The notes beneath the pieces are model-generated. The model saw only the letters and a program-made list of their open reading frames with translations. It did not search any database and was not told the DNA's origin. A program made the position numbers and the translations under genes. Below are positions 57,668 through 64,000 of a DNA stretch of 64,000 nucleotides, in pieces. The stretch is from Lineolata rhizophorae (lineage: Eukaryota > Ascomycota > Dothideomycetes > Lineolatales > Lineolataceae). Numbering within the stretch: position 1 is the first letter of the stretch; each line of letters opens with the position of its first letter. The stretch lies in assembly GCA_010093515.1 (NCBI GenBank), contig MU001674.1, positions 863,975-927,974 of the forward strand. The letters are read 5' to 3'.

Positions 57668-60600
57668 GTATGTGCTACCTACGTATGGACATGCGTAGCA
57701 CGTGCTCGGGTTTGAAGGTCGGTTTGGGGGGGTGGAGTGATGGGTTGGGCTGTTTTTGTTTGTTGTTTGCGGCAGGGGGTTGTTCTTTTTTTTTTTTTTG
57801 GACGGCGGGACGGGTAGGGCACGGGGTTGTGGTTATTGGTTGGGTTTTATGATCATGTCTCTGGTTTTGGGGGGGAGGTTTACGTGCACCTCGTTGGTTG
57901 CTTGAGGCGCTGCTGAGTGAGCGGAGGCGTCTCACTCACTCACTTACTCGCCTTTTTTCTCTTCCCCCTTCGCGCTCCGGCATGGCGCTGGGCGCTGCTG
58001 AGGCGGGATCCATTGCGGCGGATGGGAAGACCCGGGAGTTCGGCTGCGCGCTTGGATTCTCTTCCTCCCTGCCCTTTGCGATTGTGGCTCTGTTTGTCTT
58101 ATTAGGTGGTAAAGGCTGTACGCCGCAGCCACGCCATCTTGTTCTTTTCTCAAACATGCTTATATACCCTTATGCAGGGGGGGTCCATGGTTATAGCAAT
58201 TCGAGGGAGCCGCATAGGTGAGCATAGGTCCACGGAGTATAGACAAAATGCCCTGCGGACTGCGGACTACAGGTGGTCGGTATGCCGTGCCGCGAGGGAG
58301 GTTTTGCCGGATGTGGACGCGCCCACGTGGTTTTTCATATCAGCTACATACGTGCATACATACTATCAATGATCTACGCGCTCTCCAGCAACGAACAAGG
58401 GCCGACCGAGTTGCAAATATAGCGGCAAGTGGTCGATTTAGCGAGGTGGCCACGTCCTAGTACATACGTATGTGCATAGGCAGGCTCCCCGTGCGCTTGG
58501 GTCTTCCTCCGCAATTGGCGACACAGAGGCAAGACGAAGGGGGCATTTCCCTGGACTGTACGGAGTAGGTACATAAGCGACCCCGGGGCCAGGGCAGGGA
58601 GAAGAGGCTGCGAAGAGCGCACGCAGTAAGTGTAGCGGCATGAACTGACGGGCTCCAAACGAGACGGGATGAGCCGGGGCAGGGGGCCTCCAAGACTCCT
58701 CCGGCCCAGCCCAGCCCAGCCCGGTCCCAATCTGCCGCGTCCGTACATATGTACCTACGCGCGGGAAACGGGACCAGCCCTCGCTCTTTCGCGTTCCTTT
58801 ATTTTATTTTATTTTCATCTTGATTTTATTTATTTGCTTTTCCCCCCTCCCCCTCCCGCCACCAAAACGTGGGCTCCAGGGGTGCGTGCGCGTGCGTGCG
58901 TGCGCGCGTGCATTGTGCAGGAATTGCATGTGTGTAGGCGAAGGCTGGGGCGCGGCTGGTTGGTCAGACTCGTGCTGGATGTCTCTGATCCCCGTCCCGC
59001 CCCCGTTTGAAGGTTCAGGTTGGAAACGTTCTGCGGCGGGGCCGAGGGCGACGCGCCGCCGCCTTTTTTAGCCGTGGGCGGCAAACACGTGGATCTCTAC
59101 CGGTAAGGTTTTTCTTTTTTTGCCACTCCCTCCCATTCTTTCTTTTCCTTTTTTGCCTCTTTTCTTTTCTTTTCTTTTTTAGAGTGCGGTTCTGGGGGGT
59201 TTGCTTCAGCCCTTCTGGTGCATGGTTTCAGGTTCGCCGCCACGTGGGGACGGATAAACGATGCCTCCGTGCGGTGAGTTGAAGCGGGTGAATTGTCTCC
59301 AAGTTCCCTCCCCCGCTCCCTGGGCGCTCCCGACCGGCTGTTCGTCCTGCCGGCTATCCTTCCTGGCGGCTGCGGCGCGTCTGCACGCCCGGCTTAGCAG
59401 GACGACGGTATGGATGGCGCGGATGGGATGGGATGGTTGGAAGGACGGGGAAAAGCGAAGCGCAAACGAGAGGGCGAACGAGACCCAAGAAAGCGTGGAG
59501 CTGGGACCGAGGGATCGGCGCCCCTGGGGTCCCGGCTTATTCGTTGCGGCTGCGACCAAATGCGACGACCCGGTTGGAGCGGCTTCTTTGAGATGGGGTA
59601 GGCGATCCTGGCGCCGGGAAATATTTTGGGCATATGTACTTGCTACACGCGCACACCACATGCACACGTATACGGGGAGTGCCAGATCCCTCCCCCATCC
59701 AGCTGTGCGGCCGGGGCGGAGAAGGGCGCTACGGCGGCGCTCTGCAGGGTGGTTAGCACCATGGAAGGTCGTGTTTGAGCGCGAGAACAATGCGCGCGGG
59801 CTGAGCGTCGGGCTCGAGGCAGCGCTCAAGGTGCAGAGTGAGGAAGAGCAAGCCGCCAGACGGGGGGGAAAGGCGGTGCAAAAAGCTCGATGGACGGGTG
59901 AGACTGCCCGATTGGCGCCGGCTCGGGCCTCGTCTCGTCTCCCCCTTCGCCCTCGTTCCGGCGGAGCTACATACTTACACGATGGGTCCACCACGACCGG
60001 CGGGCTGCGGTCGGGACCGTGGCAGCAGCTTATTGACCGGCCGTTTCGGAGGAGCCGCGGGCGCGCATGTCGTCCCGGCGTTTAGCTGTTTCATGCCAGC
60101 TTGCGTGGACCGGGCGGCTGCGGTCAGATCGGGGTGGAGCATTCCTCGGCGGATTTGGATAGGTACCAACATGTTGTAGGTGTATGATGATGATGATGAT
60201 GGTAGAGGCGTCCAGCGCGGGTGAGATCCCACCATGTACATACACATGGCTCGGGATGGCGGTCTGGGCTGTGATTTGGCGGCTTCTGGTGCTTCGCTCC
60301 GAGCCATCACATCGCACAGCGAATGCCCAGCGAGAGAAGCGGTGGTGGGCGTGCGACGTGCCATCCCCCATCCGGACGCGCCCGTTCGCTCTTTACCACC
60401 GCATACGTGCATACTTCGCTCACCTGGCGTTCTCCAGTCGTGACACGGCCTCGCATGAGCGCAGGCGAGGGCAGACCGACAACAATAGACAGCCCTGGGC
60501 CGGCGGGCGGCGCACTTCAGCCTTTTCAGCCTTTTCAGCCGGGCTCCCCGCAGGTGCCTGGTTCCTGGCGGGTGGCCCGGCCGATCTGGACCGCGCCTCC

Positions 60601-61644
60601 CGGCCGGCCGCCGGCGCCATCAGCAGCATCCACAGCCGAGCGGCGTGGTGGCTTTCCTGCGGGCTGCATACATACATACCTACATGCTTCCCGTACACAC
60701 CATGCGCCGTGTGCTATGCGTGTATGTGCGCGGCGCCGAAGAAAGGCGGTGGCGTCGCTCCGACGACAATTACCTGGCCGCCTCCAAGCTCCCTCCTCTC
60801 CTCTCCGCGGCATGCTTGCAACGTGGGTCTGTCCAGCACACACGCTCTCCCTTTCCCCGGACGAGGACGAGTGCACCGCAGCCAGACGCCGCGCACAAAA
60901 CACGGACACACGACATGCCCAGGCGCTTCGTATAACGGCCTGCGGTGCGGCATCGCGGACTGCCGGGCCCCGCTGCAGCCTGCCGCCGCCTCCGCCAACG
61001 TCGTGATTGGTGTGATTCGGGCCCCAGCAAAAAAGCATCAGCGCCGAGGGGCGTGAGACCAGCATCAGCGCCCGCTAGGCCGGGCCCACCCCTGCAGCCG
61101 CGAAGCGCACGGCAAAGAGGAAAAAAAAGGAAGAGGGCAGCGGGCAGCGGGCGGCGGGCAGCGCGTCCCCTGGCCCTGTCGCATATCCCTATCCTATTTT
61201 ACGTGGCCATTTTTAATTGTTATTATGTCCCTTCCCGGGGGGGCTCCGGGCTCAGGCGCGCAGCCTGCCCGCGAGGCCGAGTCGAGGTCGTCGTGGGATG
61301 TTAAGAACGGCGGCCGGCCCGCCCGTCGCCCCAGAGGCCGGCCCCCCCCCCCCTCCTCCTCCTCCTCCTCCTCCTGCTTCTGCTCGAGACGCCCGCCGCT
61401 CTCTCGCCGCCCCGCCGACCGCCCGCGCCGCCGAACGGGCCTGACGTGCCGCCGGCCCTGCTGCAGCTCTCGCGCGCGCGCGCCAGTCGCCGGCCTGGAC
61501 AGCGGAAGCCGGGCGGCCCCAACACGCCCGCCGCGCCCGCGCACCCCCTCGTTCCTACATATGTAGTTTGCCCCTGGACGGCGGCCCTGCCCACCCACAC
61601 GCGCACACACACACACACACACACACACCCCGCCCCGATTCACC
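57668..61644. other. intergenic, repeat-rich, upstream of the last gene
   Basis: 4 kb between the ELMO stop and the last start. It holds palindromic ACATACGTATGT (58462-58473), a GCGTGCGTGC run near 58890, an (ATG)n run at 60183-60202, a (CCT)n run near 61360 and an (AC)n run at about 61602-61628 just before the gene. Overlapping low-complexity open frames, including 59206-59994 (-) and 60184-61056 (+), are not convincing genes. Confidence 0.55.
61602..61628. repeat. (AC)n microsatellite just before the last gene
   Basis: About thirteen AC dinucleotides ending 17 nt before ATG 61645, so it should lie in the 5' UTR of that gene. Confidence 0.85.
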
Positions 61645-64000
61645 ATGGCAGACGCCGCGGGGCCGGCGCCGTCTATAATGCCCGGCCTCGCGCGGCCGGC
61701 CGCCTCCGCCGGCGCGCCCGCCTGCTACTGCTACTACCACCACGACTGCCTCCTCCAGCACCAGCAGCCGCTGCCGAGCCTGCCCGCCGCCGTCGACCGC
61801 GCCGCCAGCAGCAGCGACGACAGCCGCAGCCACAGCCACAGCTACAGCAACAGCGGCAACAGCCACGGCCGCAGCCGCCGCACCCACCGCCTGCCGTCCC
61901 GGCCCGCCACCGCCGGCTCGCGCAGCCCCGACCTCGACCGCCTGCTGTGGACGTCGATGAACAAGCCGGCCGAGATGCTCACGGAATCAGAGTTCGACGC
62001 GCTGCCGCCGTCCATCCAGTGAGTGCTCCCTCTCTCTCTCCCTCCCTCTCTCCAGCAGTTCCGATTGATGGCTACATGGCACGCCCTTCCCGCAACCCTC
62101 GTCCTTGCCCGCCCCCTTCGCTTCCCCAGAGTGGCCCCCCGGAAGAGTCAAGAGAGCCCGCGATCTGCGCCGATTGCTTCCCGAACTGGGACCCAGGGCC
62201 GCGCCGGCGCCGAGGCCGGCCGACGGGCTGCCGCTCGCCCCAGCCCCGGAGCGCGCCCCCCCCGCCTTTGACATGACTCGCCGCCATCGCGCGGCCGTTT
62301 CGTGCCTGGCAAGAGGCGGTCAATCCGGCGGGCCCGCCCGGTCCGCGGCGGTTTCTGCTGCAAGCCCGCGAGCCGCCTCCTGCGCTGCGTGTGGCCCCCG
62401 TCACCTCTTGACTCTTTTCACTCGGCCCAGGCAACCTTTTTTTTTTTTTTTTTTTCTTTCTTTCTTTCTTTCCCCGAGGTTGCTGCTGGGAGCTGCAGCC
62501 GAAGCACAAAACGAGAAAAAAACCGCTTGCTTCATTCGCCCCCCTTCACACAACCCGCCCGCCTAAAACCGGCCCAACGCATCATGCGGGTGCCTTCAGG
62601 AGCCACGGGCCCGTTCCTGCATTCGCCCTCGTGCCAGCGCCAGCCCGCGCCCGTTCATGCGTCCTCCGCCACCGCCGTTGCTAATCCGCCGAACCCCTCC
62701 GACAGGCGAAAGTACTTCTCCTCGCTGGAGCGGCTGCGCATCGCAGAGAACTCGGCGCCGCGCCCTTTTGTCTCCATCAGCGCTCCTCGGGCCCCGCGCT
62801 CGTCGTCCTCGCTGCACCGCTCCCGCTCCGGACCGCCGGAGAAGCAGCCTTCGACGCTCTCGCGCAACTCGGCGAGCCGGCCGCGCCGACGCCTCCGGAA
62901 GCCGGGCGAGCCCGCACTCCCCGGATCGACCATCACGGCCGCCGAGGCTCGATGGTTCCTCTCGCTGCCGGATAAAGTGCGGCGACGACATTTCTCGCGC
63001 GAGGAGCAAGTCCTGCTGGCCGGCCTGTGCGACCACCGCGACCGCCGCGACCGCTCGTTCGACCAGCGCTCCGACAGCAGCCTCCGGCAGCACCTTCCCT
63101 GGCCCTGGGAAGACGAGCGCCCGTCCATCGGCGGAGACGCGCCCGAATTCGCCCGCCCGAACCCGTTCGCGCACCCGTTCGCGCCCTCGGAGCATTCCGA
63201 CTTGGACCACCGCGGCACTGCCGCCGCCGCCGAGGAGTGCCACGAGCTGCCCGCGGACGAACCGCTCGACCCGATCCAGCTGAGCCCTCTCGAGATGGCG
63301 CTTCCAACCCCACCCCCACCGGCGCTGCCGCCCCAGCAGCAGCAGCAGCAGCAGCCGAACCGCCGGTCCAGCAAGTCGTCGTTCCGCCGCACGCTGTCGC
63401 TGACCAACAACCCCTTCGCCCGGCTCTCCATGTCCTCGGCGCCCGCCGTGCCCACCTCGCCGCCGATGCAGGCCCCGCCGACGACGGCGCAGAGCTGGAG
63501 GCCGCGCGCCGGCTCGCTGAGCGCGGCCGCCCGCCACCGGCGCGACCACTCCGCGAGCGGCGGCGCCGCCCGGCCCGCGGCTGCCGGCTTCGACCCCGCC
63601 GCCATGCACTACCGCGACCCCGAGGCCCGCTTGAAGCTGCGCCAGTACCTGGCGTCGCCGCAGAAGTTCGACGAGGCCATCGAGTACGGCTTCCCGGCCT
63701 CGCCCGGGGACGGCGGAGGTGGGGGCGCGGGCGGGGGCGTGGCGTCTCCGGGACCGGCTGACGCCCACGCCCACGCCCACGCCCGCCAGGGCCCCGCCGA
63801 CGAGGACCGCTTCCTGAGCCGCGACGTACAGACGTTCCTGCGCGACGACGCCGTGTCGTTCCTGGCGTCGGATGACGAGGGCGAGGGCGCGGGCGCGGGC
63901 GCGGGCGAGGACGGCCAGAGCGAGGATGAGGACGATGAGGACTCCGAGGGCTCGGATGAGGACGACGACGACGACGAGGACTCGCTCACGGACGCGGACT
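61645..64000 (+). CDS. uncharacterised fungal protein, disordered with acidic repeats (3' end outside window)
   Basis: Two exons so far: 61645-62018 and 62706 to the edge; 556 residues without a stop. I recognise the type as a conserved fungal protein but cannot name it. Conserved-looking segments are LLWTSMNKPAEMLTESEFDA followed by LPPSIQRKYFSSLERLRIAE across the intron, ITAAEARWFLSLPDKVRRRH, and DPEARLKLRQYLASPQKFDE followed by AIEYGFP. Between them the sequence is Ser/Pro/Arg-rich with seven consecutive Gln residues, two NPF motifs (RPNPFAH, NNPFARL) and Gly/Ala runs. The end is a Glu/Asp tract. The 687-nt intron is long for this genome but gives a clean in-frame join (CA|GTGAGT to ACAG|GCGAAA). 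Codon third positions are extremely GC-rich. Sub-cellular role unknown. Confidence 0.7.
62428..62476. repeat. T-run and (TTTC)n inside the long intron
   Basis: About 18 T followed by several TTTC units in the 687-nt intron of the last gene, about 230 nt before the acceptor. Confidence 0.8.

Noticed and set aside
62596-63780. Overlapping open frames on both strands (394 codons minus, 244 codons plus)
   Set aside because: Shadows of the GC-rich last exon; the real frame has the conserved RKYFSSLERLRIAE segment and runs open to the edge.

Overview
The window is nuclear DNA of a filamentous ascomycete (Pezizomycotina), most likely a Sordariomycete. The evidence is short introns (47-230 nt) with GTAAGT/GTATGT-type donors and CTNAC-like branch sites, fungal-specific families (PXB-PX-DUF3818, TamA/Dal81, 2EXR-like, DHA14 MFS), and a GC-rich genome with pyrimidine-rich leaders. 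The species cannot be fixed from sequence alone. I rebuilt fourteen protein-coding genes by splicing by eye. For every intron I checked the donor, the acceptor and the reading phase across the junction. Two genes run off the window edges.

Left part (1-33 kb) is fairly gene-dense. In order: a PX/PXB lipid-binding protein related to yeast Lec1/Ypr097w (-, cut by the left edge), ARS2/SERRATE (-), TSPO (+), the ER-Golgi cargo receptor ERV46 (-), a TamA/Dal81-type nitrogen regulator (-), a DHA14-type MFS exporter (-), the translation recycling factor TMA22/DENR (-), a long uncharacterised coiled-coil protein with NPF motifs (-), the checkpoint clamp loader RAD17 (+), a small secreted protein (-) and a 2EXR-like protein (+). 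Apart from sharing divergent promoters (ARS2/TSPO, coiled-coil/RAD17, secreted/2EXR-like), these are ordinary unrelated housekeeping and regulatory genes, not a pathway cluster.

Right part (34-64 kb) is gene-poor: a bHLH regulator (40.0-41.9 kb) sits between non-coding stretches of 5.7 kb and 10.1 kb. The second stretch holds a 90-N assembly gap (45378-45467) and many microsatellites. Then come a Reg1-type PP1 regulatory subunit, an ELMO/CED-12 protein and an uncharacterised protein cut by the right edge. The last two genes are strongly biased to G/C at third codon positions, unlike the genes on the left.

I found no mobile element with coding capacity, CRISPR, rRNA, tRNA or biosynthetic/defence cluster, and no clear previously undescribed system. 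The best leads are transcript-level: a probable GC-AG intron that splits the zinc-binding cysteines of TMA22 and is followed by a 20-nt exon; two introns whose retention gives clean alternative C-termini; a NAGNAG acceptor in ARS2; a tandemly duplicated R-T-A-S site in the Reg1 homologue; and very long non-coding flanks with recurring perfect palindromes.
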